The translations under genes and the position numbers were made by a program. Positions 43,988 through 55,829 of a DNA stretch of 64,000 nt are shown piece by piece (the first letter of the stretch is position 1; each line of letters opens with the position of its first letter). The notes beneath the pieces are model-generated. The model made no database searches and was not told the DNA's origin. It saw nothing but the letters and a program-made list of their open reading frames with translations. The DNA lies in the NCBI RefSeq assembly GCF_017811755.1, contig NZ_JADDJF010000009.1, forward strand, positions 1 to 64,000. Reading direction: 5' to 3'. This stretch comes from Pararhodobacter sp. SW119 (GTDB lineage Bacteria; Pseudomonadota; Alphaproteobacteria; Rhodobacterales; Rhodobacteraceae).

Positions 43988-45951
43988 CAGTACGCCCCCC
44001 CGGTGAGCGTGACCCAGGTCACCAGCAACGCGATGCCGATGACCATCGCGAAGGCGTAGTGGTAGACATAGCCTGACTGCACGCGGGCATAGAGGCGGTT
44101 GACGAAGGGCAGGATCCCCAGCGCGAGGCCATTGAGCCCGCCGTCGATGGTGGCGCCGTCACCCTTCTTCCACAGCATGCGGCCAAGCCAGCCCGCGGGA
44201 CGGACGAAGACCGCGTCATAAACCTCGTCGAAATACCACTTGTTGAGCAGGAAGTTGTAGAGAATCGGCTGGTTCGCGGCCAGTTTGCGCGGCAGGTCCG
44301 TGCGCCGGATGTAGAAGAGCCACGAGAGGCCCAGCCCCAGCAGCATCGCGACGAAGGGCGAGACCTTGACCCAGGCGGGTACGTAGTGCGCCTCGCTGAC
44401 AAGGTTGTTGCCCTCGGCCATGTGGATGGAGGCACCGAACCAATCGCGCACCTCGCCGGTCGAGCCGAAGAACGGCCCGTACCACACGACGCCGGCAAAG
44501 ACCGCACCCACGGCCAGAACCGCCAGCGGGATCAGCATGATCGTCGGGCTTTCATGCGCGTGCTCATGCGTGTGCCGGTCACCGCGCGGCGTCCCGAAGA
44601 AGGTCAGGAACATCAGCCGCCAGGAATAGAACGAGGTCATCGCCGCGCCTGCGACCAGCAGCCAGAAGGCGTAAGTCGTGCCCGACGCGAAGGTGCTTTC
44701 GATGATCGCGTCCTTCGACACGAACCCCGCGAGCCCGATCGAGGTCAGCGGAATCCCGACGCCGGTGATGGCCAGCGTGCCGATCATCATCGCCCAGAAG
44801 GTCCGCGGCATCTTGTGGCGTAGCCCGCCATAGTTCCGCATGTCCTGTTCATGATGCATCCCGTGGATGACCGAACCGGCCCCCAGAAACAGCATCGCCT
44901 TGAAGAAGGCGTGCGTCAGCAGGTGGAACATGGCGACCGAATAGACGCCGACGCCGGCGGCAACGAACATGTAGCCCAGTTGCGAACAGGTCGAATAGGC
45001 GATCACCCGCTTGATGTCGTTCTGCACCAGGCCCACGGTGGCCGCGAAGAACGCGGTGAAGGCGCCGATCATGACGATGAAGGCGGTCGCCGCGTCGGCG
45101 TATTCCATCAGCGGCGAAAAGCGCGCCACCAGGAAGACGCCGGCGGTGACCATGGTCGCGGCGTGGATCAACGCCGAAACCGGGGTCGGGCCCTCCATCG
45201 CGTCGGGCAGCCAGGTGTGCAGGAACAGCTGCGCCGATTTGCCCATCGCGCCGATGAACAGGAAGAAGCAGATCATGTTGATCGCGTTCCAGTCGGTCCA
45301 GAGGAACCGCACGCTCGCCTCGGCCAGCTGGTCGGCCTGCGCGAAGATGTCGTCGAAGCGGATCGAGTCGGTCAGCAGGTAGATTGCCATGATCCCGATG
45401 ATGAAGCCGAAGTCGCCGACACGGTTGACGACGAAGGCCTTGATCGCCGCGGCGTTCGCACTCGCCTTCTTGTAGTAAAAACCGACCAGCAGGTAGGACG
45501 CGAGGCCCACCCCCTCCCAGCCGAAGAACATCTGCACGAGGTTGTCGGCGGTGACCAGCGCCAGCATGGCGAAGGTGAAGAAGGACAGATAGGCGAAGAA
45601 GCGCGCCTTGTAGTGCTCGCTCTCCTCGAAGTTGTCGTCATGCGCCATGTAGCCGAAGCTGTAGAGATGGACCAGTGCCGAGACGGTCGTGACCACGATC
45701 AGCATCACGGTCGTCAGCCGGTCCAGCCGGAACGCCCAGTCGCCGACCAGCGTGCCGGAATCGATGAAACGCAGGATCTGGATCGACTGCGGCGTGCCGT
45801 CATAGGTCAGGAATATGACCCAGGACAGAAGCGCGGACAGGAACAGCAGCGCGGTCGCCGTGACCATCGCCGCCTTCTCGCCGATGATGCGCCAGGCGAA
45901 GCCGCAGATGAGGGCGCCGATCAGAGGGGCCAGGAGAAGCGTCGTCGCCAT
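43987..45951 (-). CDS. nuoL: NADH-quinone oxidoreductase subunit L
   Basis: A 654-residue distal antiporter-like subunit of complex I. The core channel motifs [21 protein letters not shown] and [16 protein letters not shown] are present. The C-terminal region supplies the long lateral helix that braces the membrane arm. A histidine-rich loop ([12 protein letters not shown], about residues 460-475) lies in the C-terminal part; a metal role is not implied. It begins four bases before the nuoK stop region and ends on the nuoM start. Confidence 0.96.
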   Translation of the reverse strand: MATTLLLAPLIGALICGFAWRIIGEKAAMVTATALLFLSALLSWVIFLTYDGTPQSIQILRFIDSGTLVGDWAFRLDRLTTVMLIVVTTVSALVHLYSFGYMAHDDNFEESEHYKARFFAYLSFFTFAMLALVTADNLVQMFFGWEGVGLASYLLVGFYYKKASANAAAIKAFVVNRVGDFGFIIGIMAIYLLTDSIRFDDIFAQADQLAEASVRFLWTDWNAINMICFFLFIGAMGKSAQLFLHTWLPDAMEGPTPVSALIHAATMVTAGVFLVARFSPLMEYADAATAFIVMIGAFTAFFAATVGLVQNDIKRVIAYSTCSQLGYMFVAAGVGVYSVAMFHLLTHAFFKAMLFLGAGSVIHGMHHEQDMRNYGGLRHKMPRTFWAMMIGTLAITGVGIPLTSIGLAGFVSKDAIIESTFASGTTYAFWLLVAGAAMTSFYSWRLMFLTFFGTPRGDRHTHEHAHESPTIMLIPLAVLAVGAVFAGVVWYGPFFGSTGEVRDWFGASIHMAEGNNLVSEAHYVPAWVKVSPFVAMLLGLGLSWLFYIRRTDLPRKLAANQPILYNFLLNKWYFDEVYDAVFVRPAGWLGRMLWKKGDGATIDGGLNGLALGILPFVNRLYARVQSGYVYHYAFAMVIGIALLVTWVTLTGGAY

Positions 45952-45954
45952 AAC

Positions 45955-46260
45955 TCAGCCTTTCATGACGTTGACGTCTTCGACATCAATCGTGCCGCGG
46001 TTGCGGAAGAAGCAGACAAGGATCGCAAGGCCGATCGCGGCCTCGGCGGCGGCGACGGTCAGGACGAACATGGTGAAGACCTGACCCACCAAATCCCCCA
46101 GGTGACTGGAGAACGCCACGAGGTTGATGTTGACCGAAAGCAGGATCAGCTCGATCGACATCAGGATGACGATCACGTTCTTCCGGTTCAGGAAGATGCC
46201 GAAGATCCCGATGACGAACAGCGTCGCCGCTACCGTCAGGTAATGTTCCAATCCCACCAT
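45955..46260 (-). CDS. nuoK: NADH-quinone oxidoreductase subunit K
   Basis: A 101-residue, three-helix complex I subunit (MrpC-like). The buried glutamates of helices 2 and 3 are visible in [12 protein letters not shown] and [13 protein letters not shown], which line the E-channel of the proton path. The gene is separated from nuoJ by 104 bp, longer than other gaps in the operon, with a small hairpin in it. Confidence 0.95.
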   Translation of the reverse strand: MVGLEHYLTVAATLFVIGIFGIFLNRKNVIVILMSIELILLSVNINLVAFSSHLGDLVGQVFTMFVLTVAAAEAAIGLAILVCFFRNRGTIDVEDVNVMKG

Positions 46261-46272
46261 TCGCGTCCCTCC

Positions 46273-46286
46273 GGGCCTTCAGGCCC
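46273..46286 (-). other. Small hairpin between nuoJ and nuoK
   Basis: GGGCCT and AGGCCC form a six base-pair stem with a two-base centre, 13 bp upstream of the nuoK ATG. It falls in the longest intra-operon gap of the J-N half. It may be an RNA processing or stability element; no T-run follows, so it is not a strong terminator. Confidence 0.35.
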
Positions 46287-46364
46287 TAGTTATTCTTGTT
46301 CGACCAGCGCGCGATCAACCGAGCCTTGCCGCCCCCCTAGTGACCAGCCAGCCGAGGGTATCGG

Positions 46365-46979
46365 TCACAGCCCCTGCCCCGGCTTCACGTCCTTCAGTTC
46401 CATCGCCTTCGCCGGGTCACGGTACATCTGCGCCAGAACGTCCTGGCGCTTGACGTTGACGCGCTTGCGCAGCGTCAGGACGATGGCGCCGATCATGGCG
46501 ACCAGCAGGATCAGACCGGACAGCTGGAACGCCAGAAAATACTGGTCGTAGATGATCATCCCCAGCGCCTTCGTGTTATGCACCTCGCGTATGTCGGGGG
46601 TGACCGCCTGGCGCAGACCCAGCGCGCCGTCCGCCTCGACCCACGACCCGAAGAGGAGCGCCAGCTGCATCAGGATGACCAGCCCGATCAGCGACGCGAG
46701 CGGGAAATAGCGCGCCATCCCCGCCTTCAGCGCCGCGAAGTCGACGTCGAGCATCATCACGACGAACAGGAACAACACCGCAACGGCGCCCACGTAGACG
46801 ATGATCAGCAGCATCGCAATGAACTCGGCGCCAAGGAGCACGAAGAGCCCGGCCGAGGACAGGAAGGCGAGGATCAGCCAGAGCACCGAATGCACCGGGT
46901 TGCGCGCGATCACCACCAGGAAGCCTGCGCCGATGACCACGATCGCGAAGGCGTAGAAGGCAAAGTCGGCGACGCTCAT
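46365..46979 (-). CDS. nuoJ: NADH-quinone oxidoreductase subunit J
   Basis: A 204-residue, five-helix complex I membrane subunit. The helix-3 pi-bulge region [18 protein letters not shown] is diagnostic. The C-terminal tail is hydrophilic ([10 protein letters not shown]). Its start overlaps the stop of the carboxymuconolactone-decarboxylase-like gene (ATGA). Confidence 0.95.
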   Translation of the reverse strand: MSVADFAFYAFAIVVIGAGFLVVIARNPVHSVLWLILAFLSSAGLFVLLGAEFIAMLLIIVYVGAVAVLFLFVVMMLDVDFAALKAGMARYFPLASLIGLVILMQLALLFGSWVEADGALGLRQAVTPDIREVHNTKALGMIIYDQYFLAFQLSGLILLVAMIGAIVLTLRKRVNVKRQDVLAQMYRDPAKAMELKDVKPGQGL

Positions 46980-47386
46980 TCGTCTGTCTCCTTCATCTCG
47001 GCAAAGACGCTTTGCGCGATCTCAAGTGCCTTCTGCATGGCGGGCAGTCCTCCGAACATGCTCATCTGCCAGATCACCTCGGCAATCTCGCGCTCGGTCG
47101 CCCCGGCCTCGCGGGCGTGGCGCACGGTCAGGCGCAATTGCGGCTCGGCCTGCGCGCCCAGAACGGTCAGCGCGCCCAGGGTGACCAGCAAACGGGTCTT
47201 CGCGTCCAGCCCCTCGCGGTTGAAGGTGCGGCCGAACCACATCTCCATCATGTCCGCAGGCATCGTCGGAAAGCCCTTGTCGAAGGAGGCGAAGGTCTGC
47301 TTTTCCATTGCCGGATTGAACGCGCGCAGCATCTGCTGGCTGCTTTCCATCATCTGCCGGAACATCTGCGCGAAGGGTTCGTTCAT
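46976..47386 (-). CDS. Carboxymuconolactone decarboxylase-like (AhpD-fold) protein inside nuo operon
   Basis: A 136-residue all-helical protein with the CMD/AhpD pattern [45 protein letters not shown], split here only for description. It has no cysteines, so it cannot be a peroxiredoxin-type AhpD; it resembles the gamma-carboxymuconolactone decarboxylase branch without an obvious substrate. It lies between nuoI (six-base gap) and nuoJ (ATGA overlap). Such a gene recurs at this place in Rhodobacterales, which suggests a role linked to complex I, but none is established. Confidence 0.8.
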   Translation of the reverse strand: MNEPFAQMFRQMMESSQQMLRAFNPAMEKQTFASFDKGFPTMPADMMEMWFGRTFNREGLDAKTRLLVTLGALTVLGAQAEPQLRLTVRHAREAGATEREIAEVIWQMSMFGGLPAMQKALEIAQSVFAEMKETDE

Positions 47387-47392
47387 GGGGTT

Positions 47393-48935
<1,543 letters not shown>

Positions 48936-49078
48936 TCCTCAGACCGTCCGGGGCGCGGCTTGCTCCGCCCGATAGCCGGGCCGCCTGACGCGCCCCCGCT
49001 CTTAACCGTATCCCGGCAGCGGTTTCTACCCCGTGCGGAAAGTTTTGCCGCGCCGATGCCGTCGTTCCCCATCATCGC

Positions 49079-51088
49079 CTATTCCGCCGCCAGCTGTGTA
49101 CCGCCCCGGCCCTGTGCCATCGCCGACAACTGCGCCATCAGGATCGACGCCCGCGCAATCGGATTGGTCAGATAGTGGTCCGCGATGGCATAGGTGAAAT
49201 CACCCTTGCCGGGCGCGCCGGCCTTCAGTGGCTGCCAGTCATTCTCGGCCACCTCGTCGATGGCCTCAAGATGCGGCACCGCTTCGACGAGTTTCGCGCG
49301 AAGTGCGGGCAGATTGTCGAAGGGCAGCACCGCGTCCAGTTCCGCGGAAAGCGCGCGCAGGATCGCCCAGTTCTCTTTCGCCTGCCCCGGGGGCGCATTG
49401 CCGCGCAGGGCCAGTTGCGGCCGTCCCTCGGTGTTGACGAAGATCGCGTTCTCCTCGGTATAGGCGGCGGCCGGCAGGATGATATCGGCACGGTGCGCGC
49501 CGCGATCGCCATGGCTGCCCTGATAGATCACGAAGGGACCATCGGGAATGTCGGCTTCGTCCATGCCGAGGTTGAAGACCACCTCGGCCTCGTTCAGCGC
49601 GGCGTTCATGCCGCCCTCGGTCACGCAGCCGGCATCCATCGCCCCGACACGGCTGGCGGCGGTGTGCAAGACCAGCATGCGCCCGCCAAGTGCCTCGGTC
49701 AACGCCATGGCCTGGGCCAGGACCGCGTCGCCGTCCTGCCCCATCAGCGCGCCCTGCCCCACGATCACCACGGCTTCTTCCGCCGGCTTTGCGCCCTTGA
49801 CCGCCTTCAGCAGCGCCGCGCGGTCGGTGCCGCATTCGGTCACGTCGTAGGTCAGATCCGCCTCGCGCCCGAGGCGGTTGACCTGCGCGCCGGCAAGCCA
49901 GGCCTTTCGGATGCGGGCATTCAGCACCGGCGCCTCGTCCCGCGGGTTGGTCCCGATCAGCCAAATCGTGCGCGCATGGTCGATATCCTCGATCGCCGCG
50001 GTGCCGACATAGGCGGACCGGTTCCCGGCGGGCAGTTTCGATCCGTCGACGCGGCATTCGACACGGCCATCCTGCCCCTCGATCAGTTGCTTGAGCGCAA
50101 AGGCAGCTTCCACCGGCGCCAGATCGCCGATCAGACCGGCCAGCTTGCGGCCCTTCATCGCCTCGGCTGCCGCCTTCAGCGCCTCTGGCCATGTCGCGGG
50201 TTTGAGCTTGCCGTCGCGGCGGATATAGGGCCGGTCCAGCCGTTGCCGCCGCAACCCGTCCCAGACGAACCGCGTCTTGTCGGAAATCCATTCCTCGTTC
50301 ACGCCATCATGGTTGCGCGGCAGGATGCGCATGACCTCGCGGCCCTTGGTATCGACGCGAATGGAGGACCCCAGCGCATCCATGACGTCGATCGACTCGG
50401 ACTTGGTCAATTCCCATGGCCGCGCGGTGAACGCATAGGGTTTCGACACCAGTGCCCCGACCGGGCAAAGGTCGATAATGTTACCCTGCATGTTCGAGTC
50501 GATCAGCTTGCCCAGATAGGTCGTGATCTCGGCATCCTCGCCGCGGCCGGTCTGCCCCATGTCGAACACGCCGGCCACTTCGCTGGTGAAACGCACGCAG
50601 CGGGTGCAACTGATGCAGCGCGTCATGTGGGTCTCGACCAGCGGGCCGAGGTCAAGGTCAAGGTTGGCGCGCTTCGGCTCGCGGTAGCGGCTGAAATCGA
50701 CGCCATAGGCCATCGCCTGGTCCTGCAGGTCGCATTCGCCGCCCTGGTCGCAGATCGGGCAGTCCAGCGGATGATTGATGAGCAGGAACTCCATCACCCC
50801 CTCGCGCGCCTTCTTGACCATCGCAGAGTTGGTCCTGACGACCGGCGGTTGCCCCTCGGGCCCCGGACGCAGGTCCTTTACCTGCATCGCGCAGCTTGCC
50901 GCGGGCTTCGGCGGGCCGCCGACAACCTCGACCAGGCACATCCGGCAGTTCCCGGCGATGGACAGCCGCTCGTGGTAGCAGAAGCGCGGGATCTCGATGC
51001 CGGCCTGTTCGCAGGCCTGAATCAGCGTCATCGCCGGCGGGACCTCGATCTCGCGGTCATCGATGATGATCTTGCGAAGCTCGCTCAT
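49079..51088 (-). CDS. nuoG: NADH-quinone oxidoreductase subunit G
   Basis: A 669-residue peripheral subunit. The N-terminal [2Fe-2S] domain holds C-x10-C-x2-C ([19 protein letters not shown]), then a His-Cys3 [4Fe-4S] site ([17 protein letters not shown]) and a second [4Fe-4S] site ([10 protein letters not shown]). The molybdopterin-like C-terminal domain has no cofactor. The alphaproteobacterial length lacks the extra N7 cluster domain of E. coli. It lies three bases after... the DUF5333-like gene follows nuoF and precedes it on the minus strand. Confidence 0.95.
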   Translation of the reverse strand: MSELRKIIIDDREIEVPPAMTLIQACEQAGIEIPRFCYHERLSIAGNCRMCLVEVVGGPPKPAASCAMQVKDLRPGPEGQPPVVRTNSAMVKKAREGVMEFLLINHPLDCPICDQGGECDLQDQAMAYGVDFSRYREPKRANLDLDLGPLVETHMTRCISCTRCVRFTSEVAGVFDMGQTGRGEDAEITTYLGKLIDSNMQGNIIDLCPVGALVSKPYAFTARPWELTKSESIDVMDALGSSIRVDTKGREVMRILPRNHDGVNEEWISDKTRFVWDGLRRQRLDRPYIRRDGKLKPATWPEALKAAAEAMKGRKLAGLIGDLAPVEAAFALKQLIEGQDGRVECRVDGSKLPAGNRSAYVGTAAIEDIDHARTIWLIGTNPRDEAPVLNARIRKAWLAGAQVNRLGREADLTYDVTECGTDRAALLKAVKGAKPAEEAVVIVGQGALMGQDGDAVLAQAMALTEALGGRMLVLHTAASRVGAMDAGCVTEGGMNAALNEAEVVFNLGMDEADIPDGPFVIYQGSHGDRGAHRADIILPAAAYTEENAIFVNTEGRPQLALRGNAPPGQAKENWAILRALSAELDAVLPFDNLPALRAKLVEAVPHLEAIDEVAENDWQPLKAGAPGKGDFTYAIADHYLTNPIARASILMAQLSAMAQGRGGTQLAAE

Positions 51089-51091
51089 GAT

Positions 51092-51556
51092 TTACCTTTC
51101 GCTCAGTCGCCGGCCAACCGGCGTGCCCGCCGCCATTTCGGCCCGGCCCAGTGCGCAGATCGATGCCGGATCGTCCATCCGTGCGCCCTTCGATTCCACA
51201 TAGGCCCGCACTCGCGTGCTCAGGCGCTCCCGCTCGTCCTCGTCCTCGACGAACCCCTCGATCTGTGCGCGGGTGAAGCCCAGACGCCGGGCCTGATTGT
51301 AGAGCCCGAGGAAGTAAGTGGTCCGTGCCAGTCGTCCCGGGCCCGCCAGGCTTTCGCAGCGTCTGACGATCTCGGCCACGGTGGCGGCCAGATAGAGGCC
51401 GTTATAGATCTGGGGATCGTTGCGCAGGGTCTCGTTGACCTCGGCCTGGCCCATCTGGCGCGGCTCCGCCGCGGCCATCGCGCCGGCGGGAACCGCCAGC
51501 GCAAGCGCCAGGACCGCAACCCGTGTGTGTGCTAGAAACTGCATGCTCCGCCTCAT
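51092..51556 (-). CDS. DUF5333-like exported protein in nuo operon
   Basis: A 154-residue protein with a signal peptide (about residues 5-27, ending AGAMAA) and a small helical domain ([22 protein letters not shown]..., C65 in [11 protein letters not shown] and another Cys near [10 protein letters not shown]). It matches the lineage-restricted DUF5333 family, always found between nuoF and nuoG in Rhodobacterales. A role in complex I is suspected only from this placement. The ATG at 51556 overlaps the nuoF stop (ATGA); a second ATG at 51544 has its purine-rich site too close. Confidence 0.72.
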   Translation of the reverse strand: MRRSMQFLAHTRVAVLALALAVPAGAMAAAEPRQMGQAEVNETLRNDPQIYNGLYLAATVAEIVRRCESLAGPGRLARTTYFLGLYNQARRLGFTRAQIEGFVEDEDERERLSTRVRAYVESKGARMDDPASICALGRAEMAAGTPVGRRLSER

Positions 51557-52848
51557 TCTGCCGCCATGGCCGGTGTCCGGCCTTTCATCTGCGCGCGGAT
51601 CCGGTCCTCGATCTCGTCGCGGAAGTTGCGGATCAGGCCCTGGATCGGCCAGGCCGCAGCATCGCCGAGGGCGCAGATCGTGTGTCCTTCGACCTGCTTG
51701 GACACATCCCACAGCATGTCGATCTCTTCCAGCCCGGCCTCGCCGCGCACCAGTCTGTCCATGACCCGCATCATCCAGCCGGTGCCTTCACGGCAGGGCG
51801 TGCACTGTCCGCAGCTTTCGTGCTTGTAGAACTTCGAGAGCCGCCAGATCGCCTTGATGATGTCGGTCGACTTGTCCATCACGATCACCGCGGCCGTTCC
51901 CAGCCCCGATTTCTGATCGCGCAGGTAGTCGAAATCCATGATCGCCTCGCGCATATGCTCGCCGCGGATGCAGGGAACCGAGGATCCGCCCGGGATCACC
52001 GCCTTCAGGTTGTCCCAGCCGCCGCGAATGCCGCCGCAATGCGTGTCGATCAACTCCTCGAAGGTGATCGACATGGCTTCTTCGACCACGCAGGGGCGAT
52101 TTACATGCCCGGAAATCGCGAAGATCTTCGTGCCGGCGTTGTTCGGCCGCCCGAATCCCGCGAACCATGCGCCGCCCCGGCGCAGGATGGTCGGCACCAC
52201 GGCGATGGACTCGACGTTGTTGACCGTCGTCGGGCAACCGTAAAGCCCCGCGCCCGCCGGGAACGGCGGCTTCATCCGGGGCATGCCCTTGCGGCCCTCC
52301 AGGCTTTCCAGAAGCGCGGTTTCCTCGCCGCAGATATAGGCGCCCGCCCCGTGGTGCAGGTAAAGGTAGAAATCCCAGCCGGACTTCGCCGCGTTCTTGC
52401 CCAGAAGCCCCGCATCATAGGCCTCGTCGATGGCGGCCTGCAGCGCTTCACGCTCGCGGATGTATTCGCCGCGGATATAGATGTAGCAGGCATGCGCGTT
52501 CATCGCAAAACTGGCGATCAGGCACCCCTCGATCAGCGTGTGCGGATCGTGGCGCATGATTTCACGGTCCTTGCAGGTGCCCGGCTCGGACTCGTCGGCA
52601 TTGACCACCAGATAGGCGGGCCGTCCGTCGCTTTCCTTCGGCATGAAGGACCATTTCAACCCGGTCGGGAAGCCGGCCCCCCCACGCCCGCGCAGGCCCG
52701 AGGTCTTCATCTCGCTCACGATCCAATCGCGGCCCTTGGCGATGAGATCGGCGGTACCGTCCCAGGCCCCGCGGGCCCTCGCGCCCTTCAGCGAACGGTC
52801 CTGCATCCCGTATAGGTTGGTAAAGATGCGGTCCTGGTCCTTCAGCAT
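51553..52848 (-). CDS. nuoF: NADH-quinone oxidoreductase subunit F
   Basis: A 431-residue subunit with the NADH- and FMN-binding sites and cluster N3. The glycine-rich [16 protein letters not shown] binds NADH/FMN, and [15 protein letters not shown] with a later cysteine ([14 protein letters not shown]) binds the [4Fe-4S] cluster. It is the electron entry point of complex I together with NuoE. Confidence 0.96.
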   Translation of the reverse strand: MLKDQDRIFTNLYGMQDRSLKGARARGAWDGTADLIAKGRDWIVSEMKTSGLRGRGGAGFPTGLKWSFMPKESDGRPAYLVVNADESEPGTCKDREIMRHDPHTLIEGCLIASFAMNAHACYIYIRGEYIREREALQAAIDEAYDAGLLGKNAAKSGWDFYLYLHHGAGAYICGEETALLESLEGRKGMPRMKPPFPAGAGLYGCPTTVNNVESIAVVPTILRRGGAWFAGFGRPNNAGTKIFAISGHVNRPCVVEEAMSITFEELIDTHCGGIRGGWDNLKAVIPGGSSVPCIRGEHMREAIMDFDYLRDQKSGLGTAAVIVMDKSTDIIKAIWRLSKFYKHESCGQCTPCREGTGWMMRVMDRLVRGEAGLEEIDMLWDVSKQVEGHTICALGDAAAWPIQGLIRNFRDEIEDRIRAQMKGRTPAMAAE

Positions 52849-52857
52849 GTGCTGTCC

Positions 52858-53082
52858 TCAGTTGTTCCGACGTTCCCGCCAGAGACGGAAGGTTACAATC
52901 AGCGCCCAGGCAAAGGCCGCGAGCGCCAGGAAATCGATCAGAAAGGCGAACCGGGGTTCCCAGCCGTAGAACCCCCCGGCCCAACTCAGCCCCATCCAGA
53001 CAAGCATCGTCACCACAAGGACCGCGGCCACCTGACGGACCTGCCGGGCATGTTGCCGTTCCTGATCGCTTCGCTGGCTCAC
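52858..53082 (-). CDS. DUF5337-like small membrane protein in nuo operon
   Basis: A 74-residue protein with a basic N-terminus and two membrane helices (about residues 17-35 and 45-65; AAVLVVTMLVWMGLSW and FLALAAFAWALIVTFRLW), ending in RERRNN. It matches a Rhodobacterales-specific family found upstream of nuoF. The function is unknown; it could be an assembly or accessory subunit. It lies 11 bp after the HhH-domain gene and nine before nuoF. Confidence 0.75.
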   Translation of the reverse strand: MSQRSDQERQHARQVRQVAAVLVVTMLVWMGLSWAGGFYGWEPRFAFLIDFLALAAFAWALIVTFRLWRERRNN

Positions 53083-53093
53083 GCGCGTCGCCT

Positions 53094-53681
53094 TCAGCCG
53101 GTCACGGTTTCGGGGTCGCCCCCGGCGGCCAGAACACGCGCCTGCGCCACCCAGGCATCGCGGGTGGCGCGGCCCTTGAACCCCTCAAGCGACTCGTCGA
53201 CCCAGGCGATCTCGGCCTCGGTCCAGGCGGCGATCTGGTCGAAATGATAGATCCCCTTTTCGTGCAGCAAGGTCTCCAGCGCCGGACCGATGCCCTTGAT
53301 CTTCTGCAGGTCATCCGCGGCATCGCCGCGCGGGCCGGGCAGCGGGGCGGGCCGCGTTCCGGTCATGGCCGAGGACGCCGGTGCATCCGCGACGCTCGCG
53401 CGTGCGGGCGCGGTGGCCGAGGGCGCCGGCGCGGTCACAGGGGTAGCCTGCGCCGGCGAGCGCTTCGCGACGCTGGCACCTGACACGGGCGGCGGCAGAT
53501 CCCGGCGGGGCAGCCCCAGGATCAGGCCCACGACCAGCCACAGCACGGCGGCCACCGCCACAGACCCGTTCGCACCCAGGCCGATGACCACAAAGGAAAC
53601 ACCAAAGGCCACTACCGCCATGCCGGTGGCTATGGTCCAGCCCGCCAGCAGCGGCGAATTGATCGGCTCGCGTTCAGTCAT
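53094..53681 (-). CDS. Membrane-anchored helix-hairpin-helix protein, paralogue of the NuoE tail
   Basis: A 195-residue protein: two N-terminal membrane helices (about 10-58), an Ala/Pro-rich linker (60-118) and a C-terminal helix-hairpin-helix domain (about 122-190) starting LQKIKGIGPALE. That domain is about two-thirds identical to the C-terminal domain of NuoE encoded next to it (shared blocks DQIAAW, EIAWVD and LEGFKGR). The pair suggests duplication of a docking module within complex I, one soluble copy on NuoE and one tethered to the membrane. It is not a known core subunit. Confidence 0.75.
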   Translation of the reverse strand: MTEREPINSPLLAGWTIATGMAVVAFGVSFVVIGLGANGSVAVAAVLWLVVGLILGLPRRDLPPPVSGASVAKRSPAQATPVTAPAPSATAPARASVADAPASSAMTGTRPAPLPGPRGDAADDLQKIKGIGPALETLLHEKGIYHFDQIAAWTEAEIAWVDESLEGFKGRATRDAWVAQARVLAAGGDPETVTG

Positions 53682-53732
53682 CGGTCGTCTCCCTTTCGGT
53701 CAGGCCCGGCCTTCGGGCGAATTGTGATGGAG

Positions 53733-54875
53733 TCAGTCCTTCGCAGCCTTTCCCTTTCCCGACCCGCTCTGCTCGGCGAGCTTGCTTGCCTGTCCCACCC
53801 AGTCATCACGGGTGGGACGTCCCTTGAAACCTTCGAGTTGCACATCGACCCAGGCGATCTCGTCCTCGCTCCAGGCGGCGATCTGGTCGTGGTGGAAGAA
53901 TCCCATGCCGTTCAGCAGTTCTTCCAGCTTCGGCCCGATGCCCTTGATCTGCTTCAGATCGTCCGCCTTGCCCTTGCGCGGCCCTTCCAGCGTGGGAGGC
54001 GGCGTGCCGGGGGCCTCGACCGGCGGGGCGGCGGGTTCCGTCTTCGGCTTGCCGCGCTCCTTCGCCGGCGCTTCCTGCACCGTGGTGCCGGTCTCGTCGA
54101 CGGGCAGGCCGTTGGCGGGCTTAGGTTCCTTCTTCTTCGACGGCTCGGTGTCCCTCGCGCGCCCCTTTGCCTTCTCGCCCAGCCAGGGGGTCAGGATGGG
54201 GACTTCGGTGCCGTCGATCCGCTTGATCGTATCGCCCAGATCCAGTGCGAGGGCGATTGACGCGTTATGCTTCTCGGTCTTCTTGCCCGCAAGGCTGGTC
54301 TGCTCCTCCGCCGGTTCGGAGGAAAAGCGCCCGTTCTGCGGACCTGGCATGGGCACCCGGCCGGCGGCCAGCTCATCCAGGATTTCGGCGAATTTCTCGG
54401 ACGTCAGATCCTCGTAGTAATCCTTTCCGATCTGCACCATCGGGGCATTGGCGCAAGCGCCCAGGCACTCGACCTCTTCCCAGCTGAAGCGGCCATCGTC
54501 GGACAACTGGTGCGCCTTGGGCGCGATCTTCTCGCGGCAGACGGCGATCAGATCCTCGGCCCCGCAGATCATGCAACTCGTTGTGCCGCAGACCTGCACA
54601 TGGGCCAGACTGCCCACCGGCTGCAACTGGAACATGAAATAAAAGGTCGCCACCTCGAGCGCGCGGATGTAGGGCATCGCCAGCATGTCGGCGACCTGCT
54701 CGATCGCCGGGCGCGACAGCCAGCCTTCCTGTTCCTGCGCGCGCCAGAGCAACGGAATGATGGCGCTGGCCTGACGGCCTTCGGGATACTTGCTGATCTG
54801 CCCCTGCGCCCATTCCTGATTGGCGGGCGTGAAGGCGAAGCTTTCGGGTTGGTCGGGGTGCAGGCGGCGCAGCAT
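53733..54875 (-). CDS. nuoE: NADH-quinone oxidoreductase subunit E with C-terminal extension
   Basis: A 380-residue subunit. Residues 1-165 are the thioredoxin-like NuoE core with [2Fe-2S] cluster N1a bound by C96, C101, C137 and C141 (CGTTSC and ECLGAC). Beyond about 180 comes a lysine- and proline-rich linker and, at about 310-370, a helix-hairpin-helix domain ([15 protein letters not shown]). Canonical NuoE has about 160-240 residues, so the extension doubles it; similar long NuoE proteins occur in Rhodobacterales. The ATG at 54875 follows GGAAG; the preceding GTG is less likely. Confidence 0.93.
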   Translation of the reverse strand: MLRRLHPDQPESFAFTPANQEWAQGQISKYPEGRQASAIIPLLWRAQEQEGWLSRPAIEQVADMLAMPYIRALEVATFYFMFQLQPVGSLAHVQVCGTTSCMICGAEDLIAVCREKIAPKAHQLSDDGRFSWEEVECLGACANAPMVQIGKDYYEDLTSEKFAEILDELAAGRVPMPGPQNGRFSSEPAEEQTSLAGKKTEKHNASIALALDLGDTIKRIDGTEVPILTPWLGEKAKGRARDTEPSKKKEPKPANGLPVDETGTTVQEAPAKERGKPKTEPAAPPVEAPGTPPPTLEGPRKGKADDLKQIKGIGPKLEELLNGMGFFHHDQIAAWSEDEIAWVDVQLEGFKGRPTRDDWVGQASKLAEQSGSGKGKAAKD

Positions 54876-54887
54876 CACATCTTCCGG

Positions 54888-55829
54888 TCAGGGGGTACAG
54901 TCGATCAGGGTCAGTTGTCCGGGCGCGGTCACGAAGGCCGGACCGGGGGCGTCGAGCATCTGCGCGATCGTGGCGCGCAGATCGGCCTCGCCCGCAGGCG
55001 AGAAGTCGGGCGGCAGGTTGTAGACGCCGGTCATGTTCAGCGACATGAAGGCCACGACGGAGTCTACCGTGTCCACCCGGTCCGAGGTGTCCAGAACGCA
55101 GTCGCTGGTATCGGCCAGAAATTCCAGCACCGCGCGCACGCCATCCGGCCCGAAACGTTCGGCGAGCATCGCATCGGCATCGGCGGGCGCATCGTCGTCG
55201 GTCAGTTGTGCGATCGCCGCATCGTAAAGCGCGGCATCGCCCGCAGGGTCCGCCGCGCAGACCGCATCGGTCAGGCGAAAGGCATCGGGTCCCGCATCGA
55301 GGTAGAGGTGCCCAGCCTCGAAGAATGCCGCCGTCGCCGCATAGGACTCGGCCGGCGCGATCTCTGCCGCGGTCATCACCACTTCGGCCTCTTCTCGCGT
55401 GACTGCGCAATCGTTTGCGCGGATCGCCGCGACAACCCTAGCCGCGCGCGCCGGCGGCAATATGCCCGCTGACAGCGCATCCATGCCCAGCCATTCCGCC
55501 GCGTGCGCGTCGAGATCGATCTCCTCCTGAAGCCGGGCGAATAGTGCCGCGTCGCCCGATCCGTCAGTCGCGCAAAGGGACGGCATCAGGGTCAGGTGGT
55601 CCTCTTCGTCGATTGTCAGCTGCCCGCCGAGGTAGAGCAAATCCAGGATGTCGTCCAACTCGGCGATCTCGATCCCCAGCGCTTCGGCCGCATTGTCGGC
55701 GCCCTCAAGCGACAGGTCGCACCCCGCGTCGCGCATCGCGCCCAGAAAGGCCGCGGCCTTCTCGGGCGTGTCCGCCGCGGCGGGCGCGGACAGACCCATC
55801 GCCAGAAGAAGGGGCGCCGCCTGTCTCAC
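54888..55829 (-). CDS. Exported protein with three Cys-paired repeats, in nuo operon
   Basis: A 313-residue protein not recognised as a known family. A signal peptide (residues 1-19, ending PAAA) is followed by three similar acidic repeats, at about 21-115, 130-210 and 225-313. Each has a conserved cysteine near its start (C37, C141, C244) in a helix such as AMRDAGC or AIRANDC and a second near its end (C86, C191, C311). There are no other cysteines, so three disulfides are likely in the periplasm. It overlaps nuoD by ATGA and precedes nuoE by 12 bp, so it is co-translated with complex I genes. Function unknown. Confidence 0.65.
   Translation of the reverse strand: MRQAAPLLLAMGLSAPAAADTPEKAAAFLGAMRDAGCDLSLEGADNAAEALGIEIAELDDILDLLYLGGQLTIDEEDHLTLMPSLCATDGSGDAALFARLQEEIDLDAHAAEWLGMDALSAGILPPARAARVVAAIRANDCAVTREEAEVVMTAAEIAPAESYAATAAFFEAGHLYLDAGPDAFRLTDAVCAADPAGDAALYDAAIAQLTDDDAPADADAMLAERFGPDGVRAVLEFLADTSDCVLDTSDRVDTVDSVVAFMSLNMTGVYNLPPDFSPAGEADLRATIAQMLDAPGPAFVTAPGQLTLIDCTP

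Noticed and set aside
48936-49078. Small gene in the nuoG-nuoH gap
   Set aside because: Only a 16-codon frame (MMGNDGIG...) follows the nuoG stop, with no ribosome-binding site or family resemblance.
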